This document shows, piece by piece, positions 9,286 to 20,859 of a DNA stretch of 64,000 nucleotides. The stretch spans positions 31,906,707-31,970,706 of the forward strand of contig JAWZYU010000025.1 of NCBI GenBank assembly GCA_038380435.1, in the 5' to 3' direction. Position 1 is the stretch's first letter, and each line of letters begins with the position of its first letter. The position numbers were made by a program, and so were the translations under genes. Source of the stretch: Ryuthela nishihirai (taxonomy: Eukaryota; Arthropoda; Arachnida; Araneae; Heptathelidae). The notes below the pieces were generated by a model. The model did no database searches. It was not told the DNA's origin and saw only the letters and a program-made list of their open reading frames with translations.

Positions 9286-10557
9286 ATGGAGAGGTATGAA
9301 GACGAATTAAGAGAAGATGACATGGCAAATCCAATGCAAAATGTGCTAGATGCGAGAATAATACTTGAACACATGAGAGGGCATTCAGAAAACGATTTTC
9401 TTCAAGGTAGGCACTTGGACAATCTTACACACATAAATGAACTTCTAAATAACAATCAGTCAGCTAAGAGATTCTACAGAAGTATCCTTATCACTGAAAG
9501 TTACCAAGAGAATTACAATAAGTTGCAGAAAAATCTTCTACTTCACATGAACGCATATATGTTTGGTCTTGGTAAAAACTGGAATGAACATCACGTTCGG
9601 GATATTTTCCTCATGCTGAAAGAATACATCAGTTCCTTTGACGAAAAACAACGACTTGAATACGAGCATGTTGACATTTCTGATAAAGTGATTACAATCT
9701 TGTGCAAAATGTGCTTTGAGTTAGGATTATGGAATTCGGAACTGGTGTCAGAGATATTGAAGCACGGTTTCGAAAACTTCAGTGACCTCCGATTTTTCTT
9801 CGATGATCGTTGGTTCTTCGGAAATTGCAATTTGCACTTCACACATCCTAGAAGCAGCATATCATCCTTTCTGAGTACTAATCAAGAGATTGCCAGCCCC
9901 GAATCCGTGAAGAGCATCCCTCTCTTGTATTTCGTACATCACACCAACCAGACAAAGACAACTTTTGCACGAAACGTTCGGTTGATCGACGAACTCTTCT
10001 TGGCTGGAAATACAGGTTTAATCCACGCAGTTGGATATTTCCGTGACCATCGCTACTTGTTGACATTTTTGCGATACGGAGCAAGGTTGCTTTCTTCAGC
10101 TCGAACCATACACCATGATGCGACCATCTTGGGTTCAAAACTGCTGCGAGACCTTATAACGGAACTGGTAGCTAGGTTGGTGGAGATCCAATCATTAGAA
10201 CGTGTTTCTACTATGCGCAGCAAAAAAGCTAAACTGCAGTTACAAGTGTATACATTGTCGATGATCATTAACGTGATACTCCGTACTTTGCCTTCAGGTC
10301 ATATTGCTGCCATTGAGAAATTCCACCAGCGCAAACCAGACAGTCCTTTAAAAATGGATGGCATGGTCACTTTGCTTGATGCCACTGGATTGATACCGAA
10401 ACTGAAGCCTCGCTACAAATGTCCTGCTGAGCTGAAGCACCTTTCGAGATGTATGATAAGAAAATGCTTGTATGACAACTGGCAACTCCCCTATGGCATT
10501 CAGCAGCTCCCTCTGTCCACAGATCTACGCAACTATGTGGACTTGCTGGAAGACTGA
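9286..10557 (+). CDS. SOCS-box protein (ankyrin-like), single exon
   Basis: The 423-residue open frame is uninterrupted. Residues 379-423 form a SOCS box: CPAELKHLSRCMIRKCLYDN supplies the Elongin-binding BC box (LxxLxR..IR) and QQLPLSTDLRNYVDLL the Cullin-5 box (LPL..L..Y). In known families this recruits Elongin B/C and Cullin 5 to ubiquitinate a captured substrate. Residues about 30-230 look wholly helical. Residues about 241-268 (GNTGLIHAVGYFRD then LLTFLRYGA) resemble one ankyrin repeat, so the nearest class would be ASB-type proteins, but typical ASBs have several clear repeats. No signal peptide or membrane segment is seen, so it should act in the cytosol or nucleus. The start follows 'ggaaag' and is shared with the broken paralogue upstream. 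Substrate unknown. Confidence 0.8.
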   Translation: MERYEDELREDDMANPMQNVLDARIILEHMRGHSENDFLQGRHLDNLTHINELLNNNQSAKRFYRSILITESYQENYNKLQKNLLLHMNAYMFGLGKNWNEHHVRDIFLMLKEYISSFDEKQRLEYEHVDISDKVITILCKMCFELGLWNSELVSEILKHGFENFSDLRFFFDDRWFFGNCNLHFTHPRSSISSFLSTNQEIASPESVKSIPLLYFVHHTNQTKTTFARNVRLIDELFLAGNTGLIHAVGYFRDHRYLLTFLRYGARLLSSARTIHHDATILGSKLLRDLITELVARLVEIQSLERVSTMRSKKAKLQLQVYTLSMIINVILRTLPSGHIAAIEKFHQRKPDSPLKMDGMVTLLDATGLIPKLKPRYKCPAELKHLSRCMIRKCLYDNWQLPYGIQQLPLSTDLRNYVDLLED

Positions 10558-10656
10558 AAGAAATGAGATGTTAGCACGTAGTTTGCTCGCAAAATTATCG
10601 TGGAAGATTTGATAGAAACTGGAAAGTAATATGCGACTTTGTTTTGCTTTTATTCG

Positions 10657-10662
10657 AATAAA
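10657..10662 (+). promoter_or_regulatory. Polyadenylation signal of the SOCS-box gene
   Basis: AATAAA lies 100 nt after the stop codon. The aligned position in the deleted paralogue reads agataaa. Confidence 0.6.
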
Positions 10663-10869
10663 TTACGTTTTCGTTGTTATGAAAAACCGAAGTATTTGTG
10701 CTCATTTGCATTGTTTTGTGTCAGAAAAACTGCCGCCATTCCATATCTCATAATGCATAAAAGATTTTTTTTCTGGAAGAAACAACAAAATCATTTCCTT
10801 CTAAACCGTGCTTGGCCTTAATTTTACGAAAATTTCTGATCGGGGACTCTTTGTAGAAACATTTCCCCA

Positions 10870-12170
10870 CCCGAAACTTTCCCTCTTAGAGATATGGGGT
10901 ATGAACCAGGATCCACATAAAATAAATTACTGATATTGCAGAATTAATAAACTCTCAGGATTGTTGATCTGTCTTTGGAGAATGATTTCTAACAAGAATT
11001 TTGAGAGTCGCCAAAAGAGGATTTCAGGTTCGAACCAGGAACAACCTACACGTAGTCCCGTATTTCCTAACTGTAGTTGTGATGCATAGAGGTTTCAGAT
11101 AGAATTCACCAAAATACTAATTTCGGTTAAAACAGTAACACAAAAAAATATTAAAAGTTCGGAGATGACAAAATTCAATCGTAGGCTTAAAGATGGAAAT
11201 TTACATTGCAATAAAATTTTAGTACTCCAATTCCAATATATATTATCTAAATTAAAGTGACAATTAGTTAAGATTGAAGTGAAATGATAGAATTCTACCC
11301 TATATGAAGAATTATCCCAGGAATGATAACTGGGTTATTGCAAAAGTGCACTCGGAAACAAAAAGAAATACCACGTCAGATAAACGGAAAACAACTCTAT
11401 GATTTAAAGATATCTAAAACATCTTCCCCTAATCATGGCCTAAAACTAGTCCGGTGGGTTTTCTCCAAAAATTAAGACTTCAGCGAAGAAGAGAGACAGA
11501 TATAATAATATTCATATTATAAGCTATTCCGCTTAAGTTTGGAGTTTGTCTGATCCATTCCTGAACGTTAATATGTTCCTTGGTAACAGAGTGAACGATC
11601 ATCTCTGATCAGAGAAGCATAAGCCTATCATTCAACCTCATTCCAAGTTTCCATCCTCTTGGAATAATCACCAAGATTCAGATTAGTTACTTTGTTGAAG
11701 AGAAAAACAACAGTGAACTCATGTGTGATGAAAAAATTTCAAGTTATAAAATGCTTTCATAACCACAGTAATATTAGGTCACATCTTTCTTCGGAGGATT
11801 AAAATGTGTCAAAACTCTAAAAATTGTGTGTTGTGATTACCCTTGTTTCCTCAAAAAACAAACAAACTTAATTCTGCAGCCAGAAAAATAAAAGTGGGGA
11901 AGAAGAGATTCCAATTCCAGGACTACCATGATTTATGATAGCGGATACCTCCATCATCCTCCCCTGTCTAGGCCAGCATCCCATGCCAAAGGGTAAATAG
12001 TTTGCTAAACATCCGCCTGAACACACGCAGTTTGAGATTGCTACGTGTATAGAGAGATACCTCTCTCGGAGAACTGGAAAAATGCGAAAGTGAAATTTGT
12101 GAGTGGGACCAGGCTCAAATCATCTTTATTAGTTTTAGTGATGATGAATAGATTTAGAACACGGCAGCAT
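10870..12170. other. Unassigned intergenic sequence
   Basis: About 1.3 kb with no open frame or repeat I can recognise. Confidence 0.3.
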
Positions 12171-12178
12171 CCTAGAAC

Positions 12179-12937
12179 CAGAGATGTAGCTAGGCTTTTG
12201 GACACCCTAGGCAAATTTGTAATTGTCCGCCCTTGTTCAGTTACTGATAAATAAAAATACACGTTATTTATTAACTTATATATATTTATTGTCATTATTA
12301 ATACAGTTACATGAATAAATATTAATTGCACATAAGTAATTGCAATTAATTATGCAAATAATTTAATTTTTCCTACTTTTTCGGTGGCAAAATCGTTAAT
12401 AATCTCATCAAAATTAATTTTTTTGAGTCAGTTCTCACTCGATTGATAGGAAACCAAGTGATGATATATGCTCGTGTACTAATGTTGATCTTAAACATTC
12501 CCGGGGTTTATAAACATCATAATTTGTACATTGCATTGAATTATTAATTCCCGTCCAAACAAAAAGATACATATGTAACAATATTTTTTTTTTGTAAAGG
12601 CATGATTTGTAAAAGCAATATGAGCAGTTGGAAATTGCGCCCCAAAGTTGTTTTTTGGCATGAGCGGTGCAGGGGGGGAGGGCAACTAATTGTCCGCCGA
12701 TAACAGGAAAAAAATATTTTTGTAGAGAATAGCGAAAATTTATAATATGCTGTCTTGACGATACGACGGTGTAAACAACACGTATTAAATTCAACGAACT
12801 GCGGGCGGCTAATCATTCGATTTTATTTTGCACATAAAACGTCAGATATCATGGAATGGCTAGTGCCGCCCGAGCACTGCCCTGTGATTCCGGCGCCCTT
12901 GGCAATTGCCCGATGCCAACACGTTCCTACGCCTCTG
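12179..12937. mobile_element. hAT-like non-autonomous element with 8-bp target duplication
   Basis: The left end is cagagatgtagctagg and the right end, reverse-complemented, is cagaggcgtaggaacg, so the TIRs are imperfect. Flanks are cctagaac (12171-12178) and cctagaat (12938-12945), an 8-bp duplication with one change, as expected for hAT. The interior shows only short overlapping frames on both strands and no transposase motif. Confidence 0.7.
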
Positions 12938-12945
12938 CCTAGAAT

Positions 12946-13456
12946 GTTGAGGTTCTTTAGCTAAATAATATAAGATGTGAATATGATTTGATTCCTACCT
13001 ACCCTTTTTTAAAGATTTCTTTGAGCCAACAAAAGATATCCTTCAACCAGTAGTAGCGGCTACCCTCTTTTTGATACTATGACACTTTTTTCAATTTTTA
13101 TTAAAAAGGAAGAAGGTACTTTCCTACACAAAAGATGGAGATAACCTAGAAGATAATGTTGGCTTTTACTGGCTTCTCATACAACATACAAACACTACAC
13201 AAGGACATGCCCTACTGGACTTTGTTATGAGGTACACTAACCACTAGACCAGGTAGGTCTCTTGGACTTCTTCCTTTGATACTTTCCAGTGGATAAAAGC
13301 CTTTTCGATGTAATAGTTAAGTTGTATATAGCTTTTCCTTACCTTTCACTTTTATCTTTGAAGGTCATAAATCTGATACAACGATTTAAAAATCAGTGAG
13401 TTAAATATCATGCATGATATCTGTGATTGGCTAGGACAAAATGATATCAGTGTGCT
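12946..13456. other. Unassigned sequence with a tRNA A-box-like remnant
   Basis: No gene is recognised. On the minus strand near 13222-13250 the sequence tacctggtctagtggttagt resembles a tRNA A box and could be an old SINE head; no convincing B box is seen. Confidence 0.3.
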
Positions 13457-13464
13457 GCCGTCAA

Positions 13465-14970
13465 GGGCGTAGCTATGGGGGGAGGTTCCCCCCCCAAAGT
13501 AACTCGGACTTGGCAAAATTCGAAGAGACTTCGTAAAATCTAGGTGAGTTGTGAAAATTTGTAATCTTTTTTTTTGGTAAAATTAAGGGGAGTTGTCAAA
13601 ATCGAGGCAACTTGACAAAACTAGGGCAGTTTGGTAAATGGAGAGACGGCAAAATTCGAAGCCACTTAGTAAAATACAGGTGAGTTGGCAAAATCGGGAC
13701 AACTTGGCAAAATCTTGGGGAGTTGGCAATATTCGGAGTGACTTGATAAAATCTTGGGGAGTTGGCAATATTCGGAGTGGCTTGGCAAAATTGTGAGATG
13801 TAAAAATTGGGATTTTTTTTCTGTAAAGTTATGGGGAGTTGGCAAAATTGTGAGATGTAAAAATTGGGATTTTTTTTCTGTAAAATTATGGGGAGTTGGC
13901 AAAATTCCGAATGACTTGGGAAAATTGTGGGAGTAGGCAAAATTTAGGTGAGATGTAAAAATTACAATCTTTTTTCTGTAAAATTTTGGTGTGTTGACAA
14001 AATCGAGACAACTTCACAAAATCTAGGAGAATTGGCAAATCTTGGGGGAGTTGGCAAAATTCAGAGTGACTTTGCATAAATCAGGTGAGATGTAAAAATT
14101 TGGATTTTTTTCTGCAAAACTGTGGCGAGTTGGGAAAATCAAGGAAACTTGGCAAAATTAGAATCCACTTGGTAAAAATACTGGGGGTTGTGAAAATTGG
14201 GATTGTGTTTATGAAATAAAGGAGAGTTGACAAAATCGAGAAAACTCGACAAATTTTGGGGAGTTTGAAAAATTTGAAGTGACTTGAGAAATTCAGGAGA
14301 GATGTAAAAATTTGGATTATTTTTGCGAAATTAAGGAGAGGTTGTAACATCGAGGCAACTTGGCAAAATCTAGGAGAGTTGACAAAACTGGAAACCACTT
14401 GGTAAAGTACAGGCGAGTTGTAAATATTGGGATTGGTTTTGTGAAATTAAGGAGAGTTGGAAAAATGGAAAATCTAGGGTAGTTTGCAAAATTCGAATCC
14501 AATTTGTAAAACATTGGCGAGTTCTGAAAATTGGGATTTGTTTTGTGAAATTAAGGGGAGTTGGATAAATCAAGGAAAATTAACAAAATCTAAGGCAGTT
14601 GGCAAAATTCGAATCCATTTGGAAAATACGGGCGAGTTGTGATAATTGGGGATTGAGTTTGTTAAATTAAGAAGAGTTGACAAAATCGAGAAAACTTGGC
14701 AAAATATTGGGAAGTTCGAAAAATTTGAAGTGACTTGATAAATTTAGGAGATGTAAATATTGGGATTATTTCTGTGAAATTATGGCTAATTGGCAAAATT
14801 GGAAGTCAAATATCAAAATGCAGGAGAGTTGCGAAAATTGCCTTACCCCCCCCCCCCCATGGAGAGAGCGAAAATTCAGGTACGAACTAACAGAGACATT
14901 ATTTTCTCATTGTCAAAATTTGATTTTCGATTTCTCTCCCCTCCAACCATAGTCCTTCGCTACGCCCCCT
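13465..14970 (+). repeat. Minisatellite-bearing element, copy 2 (1.5 kb)
   Basis: The ends are inverted: gggcgtagctatgg at the left and catagtccttcgctacgccccct at the right. Flanks gccgtcaa (13457-13464) and gccctcaa (14971-14978) match at 7 of 8 bases, like a hAT-type 8-bp duplication. The interior is a degenerate array with units such as 'gagttggcaaaatt', 'cttggcaaaatc' and 'agatgtaaaaattgggatttttt'. A 66-bp unit is almost exactly repeated at about 13789-13919. All open frames here are repeat-derived. Confidence 0.75.
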
Positions 14971-14978
14971 GCCCTCAA

Positions 14979-15545
14979 GAACAAAGCTGGTAATCTTCTG
15001 AAATGATGCTTAGAGCAATACAAAGCCATAGGTCAAATCGTGTTCCACAGATGTGTAATATCTGAATTTTATTCGTTAGGAGAATAACAAATTCGGTAGC
15101 TCCACTACGTCGTGGAACTCCATATTTGAGATCTTATAGCCACGTTTCGACCAAACAGAGAGGGTCGATGTGGAGTGATCGTGCGTAGGAGAATATACCG
15201 GACCTGGGTTTAGTCATATGGTCTCTCTTTTTCTGCTTTCTTCGCTGGATTTTTTGGGGGGGAAGACCCACCGGAATAGTTTTAGGCCGTGATCAGGGGA
15301 ATGCGTTAGTATCTTTAAATTAAAGAGGTATTATTCATTTATCTAAACTGTGGCTAGGCAATATTTATCGAAATTGCATTGCTTTTGGGAAAATCCACAA
15401 TGAGAAAAATCTGAAGAGGGTATTGTTGCTTTCGAGTGCCCTTTTTACAATAACCAGTCATCGTTCCTGGGAAAACTCTTCACATAGGGTAGGATTGTTT
15501 ATTTCACATAAATACTAACTAATTGTTGTCACTTTAGATTATATA
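14979..15545. other. Unassigned intergenic sequence
   Basis: No feature recognised. Confidence 0.3.
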
Positions 15546-15547
15546 TA

Positions 15548-15956
15548 CAGGGTGTTCCTGAATTCATGGCCCAAACATGAGGGGATGGTAGTACACACCG
15601 AACCCACCAATATTCGTCATAGAATATGCGGCCAGAAACTCAGTGAGGAGTCGGAAATGAAGGACAGACACAGAGGTTTTCAGTGACATTTATTGGAGAT
15701 CATTACAACAAATGCTCAAATGTCCGCCCACCAACGTTGATACAGGCAGCACAACGGCGGAGTAGTGATCGGCATACCTGCTCGTAAACACCGGGCTTGT
15801 TGCGCACATCGGCGGCTGCGACGGACTACCAGATCCTCCGTGGACTCGTCTGCGCCCCCTACCGGCACCGGGCTGCGTTTGCGGCCGCATATTCTATGAC
15901 GAATGCGGTGTGTACTACCATCCCCTCACGTTTGGGCCATGAATTCAGGGAACCCT
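15548..15956 (-). mobile_element. Non-autonomous TIR element, family M3, with transposase C-terminal remnant
   Basis: The inverted ends are cagggtgttcctgaattcatggcc and its diverged complement, flanked by TA-rich sequence. Arms contain attcgtcatagaatatgcgg, matching the inner arm of family M1. On the minus strand near 15670-15760 one frame reads RRCAACINVGGRTFEHLL. That resembles the C-terminal 'C...GGhxEHLL' ending of mariner-type transposases. It is therefore an internal-deletion derivative of an M1/M2-like transposon. Confidence 0.7.
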
Positions 15957-15959
15957 ATA

Positions 15960-16700
15960 TATTGGAATTGGAGTAATAAAATTTTATTGCAATGTAACCC
16001 AAGGGAACTCCGTACAGAAGATCGATCAATTTTCTGGGGTCCCCATAATCTGCTAAAAGTTCGTGAATTAAATCTTTGCTGGCCAAGATTAAATTTTAAG
16101 TGGCGCTAATAAGCAAACGGTCGCGTTCACAGTTGACGACGACAAATGCGTTCAGCGAGGAACACATTTAATGCATTATAAAATATGGGTATTTGCGATA
16201 GCTAATTTTACAAAAAAAGTTATTATTTCCCCTTTTTCGTCTGTTTGTATGCAGGCACTTAGCTTCATTTTGCTTTGGGAAATAAATTTTTTTATGATTT
16301 AGAGATAAAAATAATATATTGCGATTCGCATTATTCGATTGAAATTATTATTAGTGGGTATTCAAGCCGCAAAGTTGCAATCTTCATTCTCTTTGAAAGC
16401 ATTCGATGAAATATTTTGTGTTCTTAATAGTTATGTAGATGGCATTACAAAGTGAAACACGCAACTAGAATCCATACATTCAGGGAATAAGATTTCAAGT
16501 AATGCAGGTCAGAGTGCAAGTTGGGAAATTAATTTCTCATTTGTAAGCTTTAGAGGAGGTTATTTTAAAATGAAATTTATTCTCTTACGTCGTAAAAAAC
16601 ATTTAATTGATTAACTGTGCGCTGTAAATACTCGAGAGATTTTAATATATAAAACTTTAGTTTCTCATAAGTTAAGTAAGAATTACATATTAATTTATAA
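15960..16700. other. Unassigned AT-rich intergenic sequence
   Basis: No open frame or repeat recognised. Confidence 0.3.
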
Positions 16701-16709
16701 GGGTTGGGA

Positions 16710-17003
16710 TATTTTACCTCTGAGCGGCACTTTTTTTGCACACTATGGGTTAAATGGCCTGGTTGCATGGACCCCGAAGGCTCAGAGATTGGGGGAGACC
16801 CACTGGAACAGCTGTTGGGAGACAGATAGTAGCCTCCCATCAAGGCCATCCAGCGTGTTCTTTAACGTGCACAGGGTATGGCTCTCTTCCGTACACGGGA
16901 CCACGGCTTAACGTCCCATCCGAAGGGCGGCGGCCTTCCCAAGCCAATCGGTGTCCTTTACTGACCGTGGGCAGGGCGGGGAATTTTGCGGAGATAATTT
17001 ATA
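16710..17003 (-). mobile_element. SINE-B, missing its tRNA head
   Basis: The minus-strand SINE-B body runs from the 3' end (ttttacctctgagcggcac) to ggggaattttgcggagataa, then stops before the tRNA-like part. It is therefore 5'-truncated. Confidence 0.85.
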
Positions 17004-17004
17004 A

Positions 17005-17405
17005 GGTACATTTGGTGTTTGATATGTAACGTATGGCTAGGCTTACCGTAATTCCCATTTTTCGATTTCTCATTTTCGTTGATAACACAAATTATGACAG
17101 CGTAACACGACAATTTATCAAGACTCGCCATACCTAGAACCATTGACTCTCACAACGCAAACGAACTGAACAAATGCCTTCAGGTTTAACTGAGCCGTGT
17201 TTGGGGTAATAAGCCTTCTGGCCGAACTATTCAGTACTGAAAATTTCCGTTAGATTTGAAGGCAAAAACTGCCGTTTGTGGGGGCCCTTAACAAATCTAT
17301 AAAACAAAATTGTGCATCGTTTAACTTTCTTCAGTATTCAAGAATTTATATGTTGTGTAAACATTGCTGTCCCGATAGGGATTTAATTAGCTATTTTTTT
17401 TCTTA
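17005..17405. other. Unassigned intergenic sequence
   Basis: No feature recognised. Confidence 0.3.
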
Positions 17406-17409
17406 AAAA

Positions 17410-18135
17410 TACACGGGTAAACCTCGATAATGCGAGTTTCAGTTAATACCACCATAAATTTATACCATTCCTCTATATGTGACCCCTAAAATTTCGAATA
17501 GTGAGATCGATTATGAAACAAAAAATTTTTAGCAACCCCCGCAAAAAAAAGTCGCTGCTGTAGTGCGATCAGTGCTGTAGGATTGCTTCTGCTGCGCCAC
17601 TGCCATAATCTCAGTTCCGCTTAGGCCACCATCCAAGGTAGACGTGTCTTCCCATTACTATATTTCATGCTAAGTAATATTTTGCAAAAGTTCACCATGC
17701 CCAAAAAGAAAAATGATATGTCAGTGGAATCCGATAGGAAGAAACGTCAAGTTATTACTTTGGATGCGAAACCCGACATTATTAAACGGTTTGAAACGGT
17801 CAAAGCAAAGCCCTAGAAAACGGAATTAGCTGCTATCGTAAATTGTATGAAGAGAAAAAGAAGGCTACCTTTGTTCAAACGTTTCTAGAAAGTAGCATAT
17901 CCATTTTTCATTCGTTTTGTAGCTCATTTCTTTAATAAACGTTTTTTTAGCATTTTTCAGTATATTTCTATGTGCACAGTTAAAACTATTTTAAAGGCCA
18001 AATTAAATATCTGATGAATGTTACAGGACATCGTGGTACATTTCATCATGGCCCACAATTTTCACATTGGTTTTTAACTTCGAACCATGCGGTTTCGAGA
18101 TATATGGTACACTCGTTGCACGAATTAACCGCATA
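17410..18135 (+). mobile_element. pogo/Tigger-like element, internally deleted
   Basis: The left end (cgggtaaacctcgataatgcg) and the right end (complement of cgaattaaccgcatata) look like diverged terminal inverted repeats. Inside lies the start of a pogo/Tigger-type transposase (separate entry). The catalytic region is gone. Element M2 copy 2 sits immediately to its right. Confidence 0.55.
17697..17816 (+). pseudogene. N-terminus of pogo/Tigger-type transposase
   Basis: The 39-codon frame MPKKKNDMSVESDRKKRQVI, then TLDAKPDIIKRFE, matches the CENP-B-type N-terminal DNA-binding helix that opens Tigger/pogo and jerky-like proteins (basic start, 'K..vlTLeeKldIIkr.E'). It ends at TAG. About 90% of a normal transposase is missing. 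Confidence 0.7.
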
Positions 18136-18138
18136 TAA

Positions 18139-18714
18139 ATGGTGTCTCAAAAATATAGGTACAAACTTTTAGGGGAGGTAGATTACATCTAAAGGAATGA
18201 GAATTGCATAGGAATCCATAACCGGAAACGTCATGGGAAAGTGGTAGCAGAGGTACAAGATCTGAAAGGACACAAGACAGTGATTAATGGGAAAACATTT
18301 ATTGGACATAATTACAAATGGCGTACTAGATGATGATTTCGTGGCCTGCCCTCACTTCTGTATCCTCTTAATGACCCATAATCGTACAAATTTTGATGCG
18401 CGTGCGCAAACGGTGGCCCGATACATCTCTGTGTCTTGATACATTCGTTGAGCGGCTCCTCCGTTGCCCTCAGCTATTTCACACACTAAGTGCATGTCTG
18501 CCAGCTCCCTGTTCGAATACCTTTGCATGCTCTTCGTAAGCCGACTACCGCTCGAATGAAGAAATCCGAAATTTCCTCTCTAGCGCACTGATGAACAGCG
18601 CCGCCTACTGACTTACGGTGACGTTTCCGGTTATGGGTTCCTATGCAATTCTCATTCCTTTAGATGTTATCTACCTCCCCTAAAAGTTTGTACCTATATT
18701 TTTGAGACACCCTG
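18139..18714 (-). mobile_element. TIR element family M2, copy 2
   Basis: It matches 2501-3093 throughout, including the arms (ggtgtctcaaaaatataggt and the complement) and the interior around gtggcctgccctcacttctg. Small deletions break the DUF4817-like frame. The right end is cctg followed by TA. Confidence 0.85.
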
Positions 18715-18753
18715 TATAGAGGTTACCTATGTATGAAATGGGAGGGCTGGAGT

Positions 18754-19040
18754 CAGTGGCGCACTCAAAATTTAATCTTGGGAGAGCCGAGTGGTAGAGC
18801 CAAGTAGCGCTCGGTCTGCCCGAGCACTACTTAGTTTCGATTCCTGAGAGCTATAGGGTATTCCCACCTTATGTGACCGCTAGTTCATAAGTAGTATAGA
18901 AATAGAAGACACGACACAACATAAATATAAAATATAAATTTTAATTAGGAAAAGATTTTTGCAAAATTTTCTAATTTTTTTTTCCTTTTACTTTGGGGGG
19001 TGCCAGGGCCCATTGCCCCCCACCTATGGGAGTGCCACTG
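18754..19040. mobile_element. hAT-like MITE with internal tRNA-like module
   Basis: TIRs cagtggcgcactc and gagtgccactg (right end, with one base less) match the hAT pattern. Flanks gctggagt (18746-18753) and actggagt (19041-19048) match at 7 of 8 bases. Inside, gccgagtggtagagc (A box-like) and gtttcgattcc (B box-like) flank a hairpin agtagcgctcgg/ccgagcactact at about 18804-18832. Confidence 0.75.
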
Positions 19041-19049
19041 ACTGGAGTA

Positions 19050-20069
19050 TCCCACATTTCCAATTCAAATAAGGTTTGCTTATACAGATGTTTTCAAGGA
19101 ACGCATCCCTCAACATAAGCCATATCATATTGTCTTAAAAATTCAACTCTATCTATAATAGAAGAGAGGTTCGAACTCGAAATTGATTAAAACTAGGATA
19201 TAAATTCTAAATACAAACTGATAAATAAAAAACGGAAATATTGAAATACAGGTAAGTTTAAAAAAAGTTCGTGTCAAAAATTCTGCCATGTTTCAAAATG
19301 ATTGTTTAGAGTGAAATTATATACTTTCAATAATGCTTGTCAGAATTTTCAACAGGTATTCAAGTAATATGATTCAAATGAAAAAATATATATATTAATG
19401 AATGAAAAAGCTTAGTCAGGGATAGAGGCTCTCATTAGCCATTGCAAAGATAAAAAAAACTATTGTGCACTCTTGCGAACATAGGGAAGAGAATGCATAA
19501 TATATTATCTCAAAACTAGTTGCACCAAGGCTACTAAAGTAGCTAATTGCAGCCAGGCCCGAATTTCCCATTACTGACTGGCGTAGGGGTGCCACCATAA
19601 TCGGAGCACTATCTTTTAAATGCTACAGTTTGTTTATTTAGATAGCAATAAAATGGTGTCCTTTTCAATTTTAACTACCTGCAAGTATTCTTTCTTTCCT
19701 AATAATCGAAAATTAATTCTTAAAAGAATTCGGATTGTGAGGCTAAAAAAACTTTGTTTCTATATGTATTGGAATACTTTTATGTTACGTGAAAACAAAA
19801 CCACATGCAAAGTTCCCTAACTTCGAAAATAAGCTTTTTTCACAGAAAAATGTTGCAGTAAATAAATTGTAAACCTCAATCAAATTTATCAAAATTTCGA
19901 TTTACGAAAATATTAATTTATTATTTAAAGAGTTGTTGAAGCTGAAAAATTGGACAGCAGATGATCATGTTTCACTAGTTCACAGTTCTAAACACTGTTT
20001 CAAAATTGATGCAAAGTGAAAAACTTTACCCAAACTTTTAAAATTACATTTTATTTCAATAAACATTTG
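19050..20069. other. Unassigned AT-rich sequence
   Basis: Short open frames at 19416-19598 (-) and 19620-19820 (+) have no recognisable motifs. Confidence 0.3.
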
Positions 20070-20082
20070 TTATAATTTTCAG

Positions 20083-20288
20083 GCCGTCCCGTGGCCGAGT
20101 GGTTAGCGCGCTTGGCTACTGATCTACGGGACCTGGGTTCAGCCCCGGGTAAGGCATGGATGTTCGTGTTGTTTTTCTGCTGAGGTCCTGCCATCCTCTC
20201 AGACCTTCTACTCTGGCATGTAAACTGACAGACTCCTGTCAGACCTCTGTGGCAAGCAGCTGCTTGAGGGGGTATTCATTTATTTTTT
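20083..20288 (+). mobile_element. SINE-A, complete copy
   Basis: The head is gccgtcccgtggccgagtgg with A box, B-box position cctgggttcagccccg, the conserved body and a T-rich tail. The 13-bp target duplication ttataattttcag is exact at 20070-20082 and 20289-20301, which defines the ends. Confidence 0.95.
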
Positions 20289-20538
20289 TTATAATTTTCA
20301 GGTAAATTTTTAAGTGTAGATTTTCTTTTAGATTTTCCATTTCTTGCAGAATTTTGCTACAAATGCTTTATTCAAAGTTAGGAAGATTAGAATACAGTTT
20401 TCGTATTGGTTGGTTATTTGTTTGCAGTTTTATGGCGCAAGGGCGTCTAGGCCATAATGCGCCAAACAAAAGACAGTATAAACGAAAAAAAAAAACTAAA
20501 CCAGCAACCAAAAGTTAAAACAAAACACTACATTGTAA

Positions 20539-20855
20539 TCCCAGCTGGGTCAGTGTTGAGATTTATCTCCGCAATAATTCCCCTCCCTGCCCATTGTCAG
20601 TAGGGGACACCGATGGGCTTGGAAAGACCGCCGTCCGTCGGATGGGACGTTAAGCTGTGGTCCCGTGTGTGGGAGAGCCATATCCTGCGCACGTTAAAGA
20701 ACACGCTGATGGCTTTGACAGGAGGTTACTATCTGTCTCTCAACAGCTGTTCCAGTGGGTCCCCAACCTTCTCTGAGCCTCGGGGTCCATGTTACCTGGC
20801 CATTTAGCCCATGGTGTGCAAAAAAGTGCCGCTCAGAGGTAAAACAATCCAACCC
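20539..20855 (+). mobile_element. SINE-B, partial head
   Basis: It starts at cccagctgggtcagtgttga, just inside the tRNA-derived part, and continues through the full body to gtgccgctcagaggtaaaac. Confidence 0.85.
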
Positions 20856-20859
20856 AACT

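Noticed and set aside
13596..14573. Overlapping open frames with repeating 'ANSP/FCQLP' text
   Set aside because: They arise from the minisatellite; stop codons are scarce because of unit composition.
20083..20155. tRNA gene
   Set aside because: It has A and B boxes but is the head of a SINE with body, tail and target duplications. The same applies to the other SINE heads.
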